A DNA stretch of 64,000 nucleotides from Homarus americanus (GCF_018991925.1 NW_024722158.1:3084283-3148282); one strand, 5' to 3'; positions 1-11,341 are shown, numbered from the stretch's first letter. Program-made: numbers and translations. The notes: a model not told the origin generated them from the letters alone.

Positions 1-312
1 TGTCTCTCCTCCCGTCTCTCTTTTCACCCTTCAATATCCTCCCTCCCTCCCCTCGTCTCCCCTCACGCGGCCTCCCTTTCCTTTCTCCCCCTCTGATTCA
101 CCTCATTATTCTATTTCTTCCATTTCCTTTCCCCTCCGTCCCCCATTCCTTCCCTCCCCTCACTCATTGCTCTCTCTCCCTCCCTCCTCCTGTCTCCACC
201 CCCCGACATTCTCTCCCCTCCTTCATTGCCACCACTCGCCACCCTCCCACTCCTCTCCCCACAACTCTCTCTCCCTCTCCCTCCCTCCCTCACCCTCTCC
301 CTCTGTGTGCCA
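1..312. repeat. Polypyrimidine (C/T) low-complexity tract
   Basis: Nearly pure C/T on the plus strand, built from CCCT and CTCT words, with mirror-like purine sequence on the other strand. The open frames across it are Ser/Pro/Leu-rich or Arg/Glu/Gly-rich, which is what such a tract gives in any frame, so no gene is called. Confidence 0.85.
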
Positions 313-424
313 GCAGCTCCACCAGCTATGTCCTCGGGGTAAGCTGGAATTAGCTGCGTTGCTACAGTAGCCGAGTCACGTCACCCGAGAGGACAAGATA
401 ATGCTGCTGTATTTGAAAAGAGTT

Positions 425-676
425 ATTGGGTTAGGTTAGGGTAGGGTTAGGGTAGGGTAGGGTTAGGTTAGGGTAGGGTTAGGGTAGGGTTAGGGTAGGG
501 TAGGTTAGGTTAGGGTAGGGTAGGTTAGGGTAGGTTAGGTTAGAACAGATTTAGTGTTAGATTAGAGATTAGATTTGGTTAGCGCTGGTTTAAGTTAGGT
601 TAGTAAAGAGGAGGAGGTGGGGTTAGGTTAGGTCACCCGGGATATAAACAGAGGGGGGCTAATCTTCAGGTGATCC
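425..676 (-). mobile_element. Foldback family, half copy with long TTAGG core
   Basis: A TTAGG/TTAGGG-type core (about 428-546) is followed by diverged core and ends in the terminal arm, GGGGGCTAATCTTCAGGTGA at about 655-674. Read on the minus strand this is arm first and CCTAA core second, the same order as the copy at 1382-1527. Only one arm is visible, so it is either a half element or one whose other arm has decayed. The core is also rich in GGG runs. Confidence 0.6.
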
Positions 677-784
677 CAAGACACTGTTATTCTTAAAGGA
701 GATATTGGGTAAGTGCTTTTATTATTGAGACAAGATAATGTTACCGTCCATGTTGTGGCCTTAATGTGATGTAAGAGAGATTAA

Positions 785-870
785 CGTTATCATTATCATC
801 ACCATCATTATTATTATTATTATCATCATCATCATTATTATCATTTTCAATATATATATTTTTTTTAACT

Positions 871-925
<55 letters not shown>
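785..925. repeat. ATT/ATC tract followed by (GA)n
   Basis: A mixed ATT/ATC trinucleotide run (about 785-846) is followed by an AT stretch and then a perfect (GA) run from 874 to 925. Confidence 0.9.
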
Positions 926-926
<1 letters not shown>

Positions 927-1160
927 ATAATACCACCTAACTCAGCATACGATACCTCACAATCCACACGGGCCAGGGTAAATACTGGCCTTCACTCAGC
1001 CTCACTCTCATCCCAGCCCCTCCCCACCTCACCCCCTCGCCTCTCCACACCCCACCCCACTGATATCAAACTTTACATCATTCTGTACAGTGAAAGTATA
1101 GCAGTAATCATCCTCCAGTGAATGTATTACAGGAAATAACCTATGGCAGGAGCTGATATT

Positions 1161-1162
<2 letters not shown>

Positions 1163-1200
<38 letters not shown>
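1163..1200. repeat. (GT)n microsatellite
   Basis: Uninterrupted GT run of about 19 units. Confidence 0.95.
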
Positions 1201-1201
<1 letters not shown>

Positions 1202-1381
1202 AAGGTCGCGGTAAATATGCCTTGAAAGTGAAAGTGTTATGGTAAATATTCCATCCTGCCTTTTACAACTAATACAACAAACAGTGAGGTTGACCCCCAC
1301 ACCCGAGGCCGGAGGGTGAGAGAAACACACACAGGTGAGGTGTCATAACAGTGTACGACTAACAATAGAAAAAGAAAAATT

Positions 1382-1527
1382 GGACCACCTGAAGAGTAGC
1401 CCCCCCCCTCCCCCCACGCTTATTTCACCGTAACCCGAACGACCTAACTTGACCTTAACCTAATTTAACTTAACCTAACCTGACCAAAACTAATCTATTG
1501 TAACCTAACTTAACCTAATCTAATCTG
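1382..1527 (+). mobile_element. Foldback family, half copy with CCTAA core
   Basis: Begins with the outer arm (ACCACCTGAAGAGTAG), then a C-run and the inner box GCTTATTTCACCG, then about 90 bp of diverged CCTAA repeats (1441-1527). No closing arm follows. The arm-then-CCTAA order is that of the half copies at 50679 and 58075. Confidence 0.6.
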
Positions 1528-1689
1528 AAAGGAAACAAATGGGAGAAGGAATGAAGGAAATGAAGGACTGGCCGATGATTAAAGAGAAAGGTTTGAGATT
1601 GATATTTTGTCTCGTAATGATGATGATGATGATGACGAGAATGTGCTGTGTCACCCTAACATGTGAAAGCAGTGCAGTATTCCTTCCTG

Positions 1690-1822
1690 GTGGTGAGGGA
1701 GGAGGGGAAAAGGTGGGAGAAAGGGGAAAAGGTGGGAGAAAGGGGAAGAGAGGGGAGGAGGGGAAGAGAGGGGAGGAGGGGAAGAGAGGGGAGGAGGGGA
1801 AGAGAGGGGAAGAGGGGAGGAG
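1690..1822. repeat. Purine minisatellite, ~18 bp unit
   Basis: Tandem units of GGGGAAGAGAGGGGAGGA with minor variants. All overlapping frames are Glu/Gly/Arg or Ser/Pro/Leu repeats. Confidence 0.85.
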
Positions 1823-2136
1823 AGTATATAGTAGAGCCCGATAAAGGCATTATCTACAGAGGAAGGGGGGGGAGGGGAGGTAACATGGCACACTGTAAGG
1901 TACACATGGACGTGATGGCTGGCAGTGTACACAGATAAGGCTCATGGTGGTGTACGTAGGTGTAGAGGGAACTAAAAAAAGCACCTGGGTGATCGATTAG
2001 TCCCTGTGCACCTGTAGTAATTAAATATATGTAATTACAGGTGTGTTTACCTTCTCCTACCTACAGTAAATATTGGAAATTATAACAATACGGAATATAT
2101 ATGTTGGGAATGTGTCTTATAAGAATGGTGTGCAGG

Positions 2137-2141
2137 CTCTC

Positions 2142-2178
<37 letters not shown>

Positions 2179-2298
2179 AGATCACCCCGGCACAAGAGAG
2201 CAGTTGCGGGTGGCTGAGGTTTGTGGATAAGTAGCTGAGACGAGTGTAAGGAGGCAATGAGGATCCTTACACTGAAAGAAGCCTCGACACACATCAAC

Positions 2299-2369
<71 letters not shown>
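2137..2369. repeat. (CT)n, (GT)n and (GA)n microsatellites
   Basis: CT run 2137-2178 ending in CTAG, then about 120 bp of unique sequence, then GT 2301-2340 passing directly into GA 2341-2369. Confidence 0.93.
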
Positions 2370-2371
<2 letters not shown>

Positions 2372-2469
2372 GGTTAACGCAGGAGGGAGGATATTAGCCA
2401 CAGAAGAGGTAAGTCAAACACAGGGGCGGTGTCGCTCCCCTGTTTGTCCTGGATGGTGGTGACAACATG

Positions 2470-2598
<129 letters not shown>

Positions 2599-2632
2599 AA
2601 TTTTCTGTGTTTACCGAGTGTCTAATGATATT

Positions 2633-2702
2633 CACCTGTACTCCACTTGCAAACACCTGCACTCCACTAAAACACCTGTACTCCACTAAAACACCTGTAC
2701 AC
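2633..2702. repeat. Short tandem repeat, ~21 bp unit
   Basis: Three to four copies of CACCTGTACTCCACTAAAA with small variants. Confidence 0.8.
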
Positions 2703-2844
2703 GCCAGGAGGTACTGAAGCAGGCGTCCTCTCACGACCACTGTCAATAGTTAATCTCCCCTCCCCCCTTCCCTGCCCGTCTCCTGCCATCATCTGATATT
2801 CACGAGTCTTCAGTAAACAAACACACCTGCCTGGCGCCCTTCAC

Positions 2845-3080
2845 TCACACACCGACACACACATGCATACATACAGTACATATTTATACACACATACATA
2901 CAAACATACTGTACATGCATACATACATACACACACGGCATACATACATACATACACCCGACAAAGAGAGAGTCAATCCTAACCTCCTTTAGTATATAAT
3001 AGGATAATATGGAGGGGGGAGAGAGGGAGGGAAGGGACAGAGAGGGAGGGGAGAGGGGGAGGAGAGGGTGTGAGGGGGGG
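2845..3080. repeat. CATA-rich tract, then G/A-rich tract
   Basis: Imperfect CATACATA words (2845-2958), then about 50 bp of unremarkable sequence, then a GGGAGAGAGGG purine tract (about 3010-3080). From 3085 to 3315 I see no feature. Confidence 0.75.
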
Positions 3081-3315
3081 GTAAGAGAATTACCATGATT
3101 ACCTCAATACATGGGGGTAGAGACGGGCCTGTTGAGAAGCTCCCCCAACACTTGACCCTCCAGAGTACAAACTGGCTGAGTACTGAGTTTAAAACCTTGA
3201 GTACAATAAGTTTGTGTCAGTATTGACTTAATCCTAGAGTGCTAAGTGTTTGAGTACAGGCATGGGTTAGTGGAGGGCGTGCAGGTCAACATATTCTTAT
3301 CAGGCAAGGGTTAGC

Positions 3316-3316
<1 letters not shown>

Positions 3317-3356
<40 letters not shown>
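3317..3356. repeat. (AC)n microsatellite
   Basis: Uninterrupted AC run of about 20 units. The sequence from 3357 to 3600 holds nothing I recognise. Confidence 0.95.
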
Positions 3357-3358
<2 letters not shown>

Positions 3359-3602
3359 CTAACTAGGTTCTTACCGTGGGGTTACAGAAGGCCCCAAGTT
3401 AATCTCCCGTTGCAGGAAATATAGCCAAGACCTTCCCGATAGTCTTATAAATATATTCCATTACTAAGAACCTTAACAGTAAGTTACCTTTAGACCAATA
3501 AAAAGATCTTCTCTTAATTACTTTAAAGGTCTGTTGGTGTTGTATTTATTATCTTATTATTATTTGGTCGTGTTTTTATTTCTTCGTATTTCTGTGTTTA
3601 AT

Positions 3603-3771
3603 ACTCTCTCTCTCTCTCTCTCTCTCCTCCGCAACCTCATGGAAGGAAAGAAGAGAGTTAAGGACAAGGAGGAGGAAGGAGGTGAATGAAGAAAAAAAGA
3701 AGAGGAGGAGGAGGAGGAGGAGGAGGAGGAGGTGGAGGAGGAGGAGGAGGAGGAGGAGGAGGAGGAGGAGG
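3603..3771. repeat. (CT)n and (GGA)n microsatellites
   Basis: CT run 3603-3626, then a GGA/GAA tract that becomes nearly perfect (GGA)n at 3699-3771. Frames through it read as poly-Leu, poly-Pro or poly-Glu and are not genes. Confidence 0.92.
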
Positions 3772-3897
3772 TGGACCATAAGCAAGAGAGCGTAATAAGG
3801 TGTACAATAGAGTCTTATGGTCGACCAGGAACTGAGGATATAAGAGGTGGGAGAGAGAGTAGTAATCCTTGAGGACATCCACTTGGCTTCGCTTGGG

Positions 3898-4079
<182 letters not shown>

Positions 4080-4201
4080 CGTAAGAGTTGAAATATATAC
4101 TGTGCAGTTTTTCTTCCCGGGGACAGAGGGCTCTTAGGTAGTAAGCAGATTAACTACTATGGGATTGCAATAGGAAAAAAAAGACTAAATTACTGTCGGG
4201 C

Positions 4202-4432
4202 GGGTTGTGTGTCGTGGGCGGGATGTGTGTGTTTTGTGGGCAGTTGTTCGTGTTATTGTCGTGGGCAGGTTTGTGTCGTGGGCAGGTTGTGTGTGTCGTG
4301 GGCGGGTTGTGTGTGTCGTGGGCGGGTGTGTGTCGTGGGCAGGCTATTGTGTCGGGCGGTTGTGTGTGTGTGGGGGTTGTGTGTGTCGTGGGCGGGTTGT
4401 GTGTGTGTCGTCGTGTGTGTCGTGGGCGGGTT
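4202..4432. repeat. GT/GGGC minisatellite, ~19-22 bp unit
   Basis: Repeated GTGTGTCGTGGGCGGGTT units, about ten, of uneven length. This explains the Cys/Val/Gly/Trp-rich frames in all three phases. Confidence 0.85.
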
Positions 4433-4469
4433 TTGTTGGATTTTTGTGTTTCCGTCGTTCAGCTTCCAC

Positions 4470-4545
4470 CCACTTGATGGATGACGTCACTGGCGCCGCC
4501 CACTCGCCACCCGACTCCCTCCCTCGCCACCCACTTCACACAGCA
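4470..4545. promoter_or_regulatory. CRE plus GC-rich segment
   Basis: A perfect CRE/ATF octamer TGACGTCA lies at 4482-4489, followed at once by GGCGCCGCCCAC and further C-rich sequence. CREB/ATF proteins bind this octamer in animals. No initiation signal or gene can be attached to it. Confidence 0.25.
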
Positions 4546-4573
4546 AAGGCAACAAGTGATTCATTCTTGGTAC

Positions 4574-4736
4574 ATCACCTGAATATTAGACACCCCAGCT
4601 TATTCCACCTTAAGCTCAAACACCCAGCTTATTCCACCTGAAAATTAGATACACTCCAGCTTAATCCACCTGAAGATTACACACCCCAACTTCACCCTTA
4701 GATTAGACACCTCTAATTTGTTTCACCTGAAGTTTG
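4574..4736 (+). mobile_element. Foldback family, tandem array of arm sub-repeats
   Basis: Four diverged copies of the arm unit (CACCTGAAxATTAGACACCC then AGCTTATTCCACCT) lie head to tail with spacing of about 35-40 bp. There is no CCTAA core and no opposite arm. The His/Pro-rich frame here (IRHPSLFHLK) recurs at other copies only because the same repeat is read in the same frame. Confidence 0.65.
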
Positions 4737-4924
4737 AAGGTAAGACACAGACACCGCCCTGAGTCTTGACATCAACATTAAAGTTCCTAAAATAATCGGT
4801 GTTCTCAAAGACAGAATTAATGGCGGCTCAAGAGAGGACACGATATATTTATTTTTCTTCAGTGGCCACGAGACTTTGTGGTGGGAGGGCGCCGGCCACG
4901 GGATTTGTCGGGGCTTGTAATGGT

Positions 4925-5305
4925 TAGGGTGTGGTGTAGTGTGGTGTGGTGTGTGGTGGTGGGTGGTGTGATTTAGAGTGTGGTATGGTAAGGTGTAGTG
5001 TGGTATGGTGTGGTGTGGTGGGTAGTGTGGTGTGGTGGTGTGTGGTGGTGGGTGGTGTGATTTAGAGTGTGGTATGGTAAGGTGTAGTGTGGTATGGTGT
5101 GGTGTGGTGGGTAGTGTGGTGTGGTGGTGTGTGCTGGTGGGTGGTGTGATTTAGAGTGTGGTATGGTAAAGTGTGGTATGGTGTGGTGGGTAGTGTGGTG
5201 TGGTGGTGTGTGCTGGTGGGTGGTGTGATTTAGAGTGTGGTATGGTAAGGTGTAGTGTAGTATGGTGTGGTGGGTAGTAGTGCGTGGTATTATGTGGTGT
5301 GTGGT
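4925..5305. repeat. GT-rich minisatellite, ~89 bp unit
   Basis: The marker word ATTTAGAGTG occurs at 4971, 5060, 5149 and 5228, giving unit lengths of 89, 89 and 79 bp. Units are TGGTG/TATGG-rich and carry point changes and one 10 bp loss. Confidence 0.9.
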
Positions 5306-5379
5306 AGTGTAATGGTATAGTGTAATGGCATCATAGCCACTAACACTGACACAGAGAGGAAAGGGAAGGGCGGAGGCGA

Positions 5380-5540
5380 CAATTGGGAAGAATCCACAGG
5401 CAAAGCGGGCATGACGTACGCTGATTGGTCCTCGTCGGCGATGACGTCCACTAGCCACACCTATAGGAAGGACAATAGGGGCAGCCATGGCGAACGAGAG
5501 CCAATCAGCGCACGGCATGTCACAGTTAGCTTGGATTTTC
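5380..5540. promoter_or_regulatory. Promoter-like block with inverted CCAAT boxes and CREs
   Basis: CGCTGATTGG (5419-5428) and CCAATCAGCG (5501-5510) form a perfect 10 bp inverted repeat, and each contains an NF-Y-type CCAAT box. Between or beside them lie TGACGTAC (5412-5419) and TGACGTCC (5442-5449), both CRE-like. The block is unique, CpG-containing and sits between two minisatellites. An ATG in a good context (GCCATGG, 5486-5488) opens a 40-codon frame that runs into the next repeat. The grouping resembles animal promoters; direction and target gene are not visible. Confidence 0.35.
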
Positions 5541-5566
5541 ATTGTTAACGACCTGGGACAACTACC

Positions 5567-6898
5567 AATACACACCCACACACACCTGACATACATCACA
5601 CAGGTCAATTAACACACCTACACACATGACATATACACGATTACACGGGTCAACTAACACACCTACATACACACGGGTCACCTAACACACCTGACATACA
5701 CACGGGTCAACTAACACACCTACATACACACGGGTTACCTTACACACCTGACATACACACGGGTCACCTAACACACCTGACACACACGGGTCACCTTACA
5801 CACCTGCCATACACACGGGTCACCTAACACACCTGACACACACGGGTCACCTTACACACCTGACATACACACACGGGTCAACTAACACACCTACATACAC
5901 ACATACACAACTAACACACCTACATACACACACGGGTCACCTAACACACCTGACACACACAGGTCACCCACACCCATACACACGGGTCAACTAACACACC
6001 TGACACACACACGGGTACACACCTGACATACACACAGGTCACCTTACACACCTGCCATACACACGGGTAACACACCTGACATACACAACACACCTGACAC
6101 ACACACGGGTCACCTTACACACCCTGACATACACACGGGTCACCTAACACACCTGACACACACGGGTCATACACACCTGCCATACACACGGGTAACACAC
6201 CTGACACACACGGGTCACCTAACACACCTGACACACACGGGGTCTAACACACCTGACACACACACCACACACCTGACATACACACAGGTCACCTAACACA
6301 CCTGACACACACGGGTCACCCCACACCTGCCATACACACAGCACACCTGACACACACACGGGTCACCTTACACACCTTACACACCTGCCATACACACGGG
6401 TCACCCACACACCCATACACACGGGTCACCTAACACACCTGACACACACAGGTCACCTTACACACCTGCCATACACACGGGTCAACTAACACACCTGACA
6501 CACACACGGGTCACCCACACACCTGACATACACACGGGTCACCCACACACCTGACACACAGGTCACCAACACACCTGCCACACACGGGTCAACTAACACA
6601 CCTGACACACACTACCTACACACCTGACATACACACGGGTCACACACACCTGCCACACACACAGGTCACCCACACACCTGACATACACACAACTAACACA
6701 CCTGACACACACGGTCATACACACCATACACACGGGTCCACACACCTGACACACACACGGGTCACACACACCTGACATACACACGGGTCAACTAACACAC
6801 CTGACACACACAGGTCAACACACACACACGGGTCACCTTACACACCTGCCATACACACGGGTCACCTTACACACCTGACATACACACGGGTCACCTTA
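5567..6898. repeat. Large minisatellite, ~28 bp unit
   Basis: About 45-50 copies of ACACACCTGACATACACACG followed by GGTCACCTA, with many deletions and CAT/CAC changes. Unit length is irregular (17-30 bp), so no frame stays open long. Confidence 0.93.
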
Positions 6899-7261
6899 AC
6901 AGATATAGGTGAACGAGTGACACAACAAGAGCCATAATTTCCTTCAACCTTTAAAAAACCTCCCAAATAAATTATACCAGCCCCTATAATTTACATATTT
7001 ATTTACGAATGATTGAATCCGTATAATGCATCCATTACTACAACGAATATCATCCTATATAACGTAATTTAACATTGTTTCTATGTGAGTTGATTGGTGG
7101 AGCAGCTGTCGGTGTTTGAAGGCGTGGCGTTGTCTACGACTTTGGCTTAATGTTTAAATAAAATAAAAACTAAAGTAATTCCTGGTAGTTTTATTTTTCC
7201 TCTGGTAGTGTCGAAGTTATTGTGGAAAATATATATATATACTTTTGATCATCATTCAAAT

Positions 7262-7265
<4 letters not shown>
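6899..7265. other. Unique AT-rich spacer
   Basis: No repeat and no convincing coding frame. One CCAAT-type word (GATTGG) lies near 7093. Confidence 0.5.
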
Positions 7266-7322
<57 letters not shown>

Positions 7323-7470
7323 GTATGTCTCACTACCAAACAATAATACACTGAAGGAGAAGAAGAAGAAGAGGAGAACAAGAACAACAATAATAACAAA
7401 AACGAGAAAGAAGGGGAAGACGAGGAAGAGGGAGAAAAAAAAAAGAAGGCGAGGAGGAGGAAGAGGAAGA
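7266..7470. repeat. (CT)n run and GAA/GGA purine tract
   Basis: CT run 7266-7321 ending in CCAG, then a GAA/AGG-rich purine tract (7353-7470). Confidence 0.9.
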
Positions 7471-7702
7471 ACAGGAGGGCCACCTAACAAGGAGAATTTA
7501 GTGGAAGGACCAGTAAAGTCAACTCAACATCAAGATAACGAGGGGGAGTTTTTTTTTAGGCCGGATATTCCCTGCTGTTATCTTCCCTGCTTCTGCTACC
7601 TTCCCTACTTGTGTTATCCTAGTTGCATCTTTCTGCCCATACCTACCCTGTGTGAGAGAGAGAGAGAGAGATGGTGGGGACCTCTCTCCCGCTCCACATC
7701 CA

Positions 7703-7811
7703 TTACGTCATCATTGTATCCACGACCTCATCATCACTAAGTCCATGACGTCACCAGAGCTCTCTTCAACAAAACAATCCGTGACGTCAACAAGAGCACA
7801 ACGTGACGTCA
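7703..7811. promoter_or_regulatory. Cluster of CRE/ATF octamers
   Basis: TTACGTCA (7703-7710) is followed by three perfect palindromic TGACGTCA octamers at 7746-7753, 7782-7789 and 7804-7811. Flanking sequence differs between sites, so this is not simply a tandem repeat of one unit. Homotypic CRE clusters respond to CREB/ATF factors in animals. No gene start could be tied to it. Confidence 0.4.
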
Positions 7812-7861
7812 GTAGCTGTAGCCATGACAACATCACAGACGGGAGATGTTGCCACTGAAAC

Positions 7862-8010
7862 TACCCATAATACCAGCAGACAGTAACCTTAATACCAGCA
7901 GACCGTAGTCCTAATACCAACACAGTACCCCTAATACCAGCAGACCGTAGTCCTAATACCAGCAGACAGTACCCACACTACCAGCAGACAGTTCCCATAA
8001 TGGCAGCAGA
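7862..8010. repeat. Tandem repeat, ~22-26 bp unit
   Basis: About six copies of CCTAATACCAGCAGACCGTA with variants. Confidence 0.85.
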
Positions 8011-8098
8011 GTGGGGTCATAAGAACAAGCAGTATCCATAACATAAGCAGGAGTGAGGGGCCATAACCACCAGCAGGTAGCACTTATGAGGAGAGTGA

Positions 8099-8262
8099 GC
8101 AGGGGGGAACACAGAAGGAGGGAACACACCTTGGGGAGGGGAACACACTTTGAGGGGACACAGAAGGAGGGAACAGACCTTGGAGAGGGGAACACACTTT
8201 GGAGGGACACACGGAGGGGAACACACAGGGAGGGAACACACTGTGCGGAGAGGGGACACACA
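8099..8262. repeat. Tandem repeat with ~50 bp higher-order unit
   Basis: GGGAACACACxTTGGAGGGG subunits are arranged in a roughly 50 bp pair repeated about three times, with truncation at the end. Confidence 0.8.
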
Positions 8263-8426
8263 GCCTTGCCACTGCCTGTCTTCCTCCACAAGGCCACACC
8301 AGTTGCGGGCGTTTACCTAGCAATAAATAATGGTGATTGGGGTAGTGTGCGGGCCGTGGGGTCAGGGGTTCAGTACACTGCCTCGTGCTGCAACACACAC
8401 ACACACACACACACTACCCATATCCC

Positions 8427-8566
8427 TACCTGAAGATTAGCTCCCCCAATTCACCTTAAGAGTAACCACACTAATGCTAATCTAACCCTAACCTAACCCC
8501 CCTCCTCCACCCCTACAGGTAGCGTCAGGGTTAATTAAGCTACGGTGGGCTAATTATCAGGTGACC
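8427..8566. mobile_element. Foldback element, short-core copy
   Basis: Left arm TACCTGAAGATTAGCTCCCC, inner CCTAA-type core (8473-8500), C-rich spacer, then AGGTAGCGTCAGGGTTAATT and the closing arm GGGCTAATTATCAGGTGACC. The outer ends are reverse complements of each other with a few mismatches. An (AC)n run (about 8393-8415) abuts the left end. Confidence 0.65.
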
Positions 8567-8630
8567 TCCCAACCCTCACACTGGGACTTATTAAGATACA
8601 CAAGACTTACACAGATGATGATAATAATCG

Positions 8631-9517
8631 GTCCAGTGTGATGGAAGATGATCCAGTGTGATGGGAGGTGATCCAGTGTGATGGAAGATGATCCAGTGTG
8701 ATGGGAGGTGATCCAGTGTGATGGGAGATGATCCAGTGTGATGGGAGATGATCCAGTGTGATGGGAGATGATCCAGTGTGATGGGAGATGATCCAGTGTG
8801 ATGGGAGGTGATCAGTGTGATGGGATGGAAGTGATCCAGTGTGATGATGATCCCAGTGTGATGGAGATGATGTGTGATCCAGTGATGATCCAGTGTGATG
8901 GGAGATGATCCAGTGTGATGGGAGATGATCCAGTGTGATGGGAGATGATCCAGTGTGATGGGAGATGATCAGTGTGATCTGATCAGTGTGATGGAGATGA
9001 TCCAGTGTGATGGGAGGTGATCCAGTGTGATGGGAGATGATCCAGTGTGATGGGAGATCAGTGTGATGGGAGTGATCCAGTGTGATGGGAGATGATCCAG
9101 TGTCATGGAGATGATCCAGTGTCATGGGAGATGATCCAGTGTGATGGGAGGTGATCCAGTGTGATGGAAGATGATCCAGTGTGATGGGAGGTGATCCAGT
9201 GTGATGGAAGATGATCCAGTGTGATGGGAGGATGATCCAGTGTGATGGGAGATGATCCAGTGTGATGGGAGATGATCCAGTGTGATGGGAGATGATCCAG
9301 TGTGATGGGAGATGATCCAGTGTGATGGTGATGGGAGATGATCCAGAGATGATCCAGATGTGATCCATGGGAGATGATCCAGTGTGATGGGAGGTGATCC
9401 AGTGTCATGGGAGATGATCCAGTGTCATGGGAGATGATCCAGTGTGATGGGAGGTGATCCAGTGTGATGGGAGGTGATCCAGTGTGATGGGAGATGATCC
9501 AGTGTGATGGGAGGTGA
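8631..9517. repeat. 20 bp minisatellite array (~44 copies)
   Basis: Unit ATCCAGTGTGATGGGAGATG, mostly exact, with GGAAGATG, GGAGGTG and GTCATGG variants arranged in an irregular order. Several truncated units lie in the middle (about 8810-9070). Because 20 is not a multiple of 3, the long minus-strand frame cycles through three readings of the same unit (Ile/Thr/His/Pro/Ser-rich) and is not a protein. Confidence 0.97.
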
Positions 9518-9765
9518 GAGGGTTTTAAAGGTAAGACCCAGACAGCCAGGTATTAAAAGGTTTAGTGAAGGTTGGTGGTAAAAGCAATATAGGCGGCAGA
9601 CTGCAGGGTGATTGTGTAGGTTAAGGAGAGGCGGCGGTAGTCTCTAGAGCAACACGGACGGACGGACGAGAGAGAGAGAGAGAAGCTAAAAGTGAAGGGG
9701 GGTGAAACAGACATGAAGATAGCTATATAAGGGAAGGAAGGGAAGAGATAATAAAGAAAAAAGCT

Positions 9766-9788
9766 AAAGGAAGGAAGGAAGGAAGGGG

Positions 9789-9830
<42 letters not shown>

Positions 9831-9898
9831 GAAGGAAGGAAGGAAAGAAGAAAAAATGGAGGAATGAAGGGAGGAAGGAAGGAGACACACACACACAC
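9766..9898. repeat. GGAA/GAAA tetranucleotide tract and short (AC)n
   Basis: GGAA units pass into about ten GAAA units and back into GGAA, followed by an (AC) run ending at 9901. Confidence 0.9.
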
Positions 9899-10029
9899 AC
9901 AAGGATAAACGATATATAAAGGCATAATGGGAATTGAATCCACTTTAATTACACGGAGAGACAAAGATTGAGAGAAGCATGATTAAGAACACGTCAAGAT
10001 GGTGGAGGTGTTTTGAAATACTAAAATAT

Positions 10030-10400
10030 CACAGTCCTCTCCCCTCCTCTCTCATCATCTTCCTCCTCTCCTCCCCTGTCCTCTCTCATCTTATCTCCCT
10101 CCTTTCCTTTCCTTTCATCTGCTCTCATCTCCCTCCTCTCCTTCGCCTACAGATCGTCCTTGGGTGTTGCTGGCGAGGATGAAACACACACACACACAGG
10201 TAACGGATGATCCACTCTTTTAGGCTAACGGTACATTACCACACGGGGCGAATACTACTACACCTTACCTGGGGATAACTCGTACAGGTGTTAACAAGAG
10301 GATCCGTATAAGGGGTGTGTGTGTGTCCTTCCTCCTTCTCCTCTCCCTGCCTCCTCTCTTCCTTCCTCCCTACCTCCTCTCTTCCTTCCTCCCTTCCACT
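10030..10400. repeat. Two polypyrimidine stretches
   Basis: CTCTCCTCC-rich blocks at about 10035-10150 and 10322-10405, separated by unique sequence. The first ends in CCTACAG (to 10152), a good 3' splice-site match, but the frame after it stops within ten codons. Confidence 0.7.
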
Positions 10401-10550
10401 CCTCTTCCTCCCTGGCCTGGCTGACATACATTTATGTTCTCATTTGTCTATTCTCTTTGTCTCTCTGCTTATTGTTTTTTTTTATCTACGCTTTCTCTTC
10501 GTTCCTGTGTGGTGGTGTATAGTTTTGTCTTGGTCGGTGTGCTATGCCAT

Positions 10551-10583
<33 letters not shown>

Positions 10584-10734
10584 TTACTTTTTTTAACGTG
10601 GCCTCCAGCCTCCCCCAATAGCCACACCTTCGCCACCATTTAATTACCTTAATATTAAATATCCTAATACATAAGTAGCTATCCTATCTGTGTTGAGTTA
10701 GTTGCGCCGCAGATCTATGATGCTACTGCTGCTG

Positions 10735-10777
<43 letters not shown>

Positions 10778-10780
10778 CAC
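10551..10780. repeat. Two (TAC)n trinucleotide runs
   Basis: TAC/CTA runs at 10551-10585 and 10718-10780; the second starts with TGC/CTG units. Confidence 0.93.
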
Positions 10781-10947
10781 TATCAATATTCTACATGAGT
10801 GCGACAACATTGCACTCTGTATCAGCTGAATGACCTTTGTATGACCCTCAATGACGTGGGTTGTGACCTTTTCTCCACCTGTCCTGTCGCTTGACCTGGG
10901 GGGGTCGGGGGGGGCAGATTACCTTTGATGTGCGTGAGAGAAAATGT

Positions 10948-10950
<3 letters not shown>

Positions 10951-10986
<36 letters not shown>
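10951..10986. repeat. (GT)n microsatellite
   Basis: Uninterrupted GT run of 18 units. Confidence 0.95.
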
Positions 10987-10989
<3 letters not shown>

Positions 10990-11235
10990 CATTACAAGGT
11001 GTATTATCTACCTACCCCAACAAACACACACACACACTTAAAATCTGATCCCCAAAAATGCCCCCCAATATGACTCGCCCCGTGATGGGGTATTTAACAG
11101 TGTGCCTGACTTTACTGTACACTCACCAGACCAGCACGGCAAGAGTTAAGAGCAGCATCACACCAGACAACACTGACACTCTTTGTACACCAACTACACC
11201 TCGTATTGTGGGGGGTGACTCTTGTGTACCTAGTG

Positions 11236-11341
11236 TTGGGGGGTGGGGGGTGATGGTGGTGGGGGGTGATGGTGGTGGGGGTGATGGTGGGGGGTGATGG
11301 TGGGGGGTGATGGTGGGGGGTGATGGTGGGGGGGTGATGGG

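Noticed and set aside
427..546. True chromosome end (telomere) at the left of the window
   Set aside because: The TTAGG-type units are irregular, short and followed by ordinary sequence on both sides, and similar blocks occur throughout, so they are interstitial.
4973..5608. 211-codon minus-strand frame across the CCAAT block
   Set aside because: Its C-terminal 110 residues are the 89 bp repeat (His/Thr/Tyr). The first 100 residues show no known motif and lie over promoter-like sequence.
8607..9408. 253-codon and 101-codon minus-strand open frames
   Set aside because: They are the 20 bp minisatellite read through; amino acids repeat with the unit and the frame survives only because the unit has no stop in any phase.
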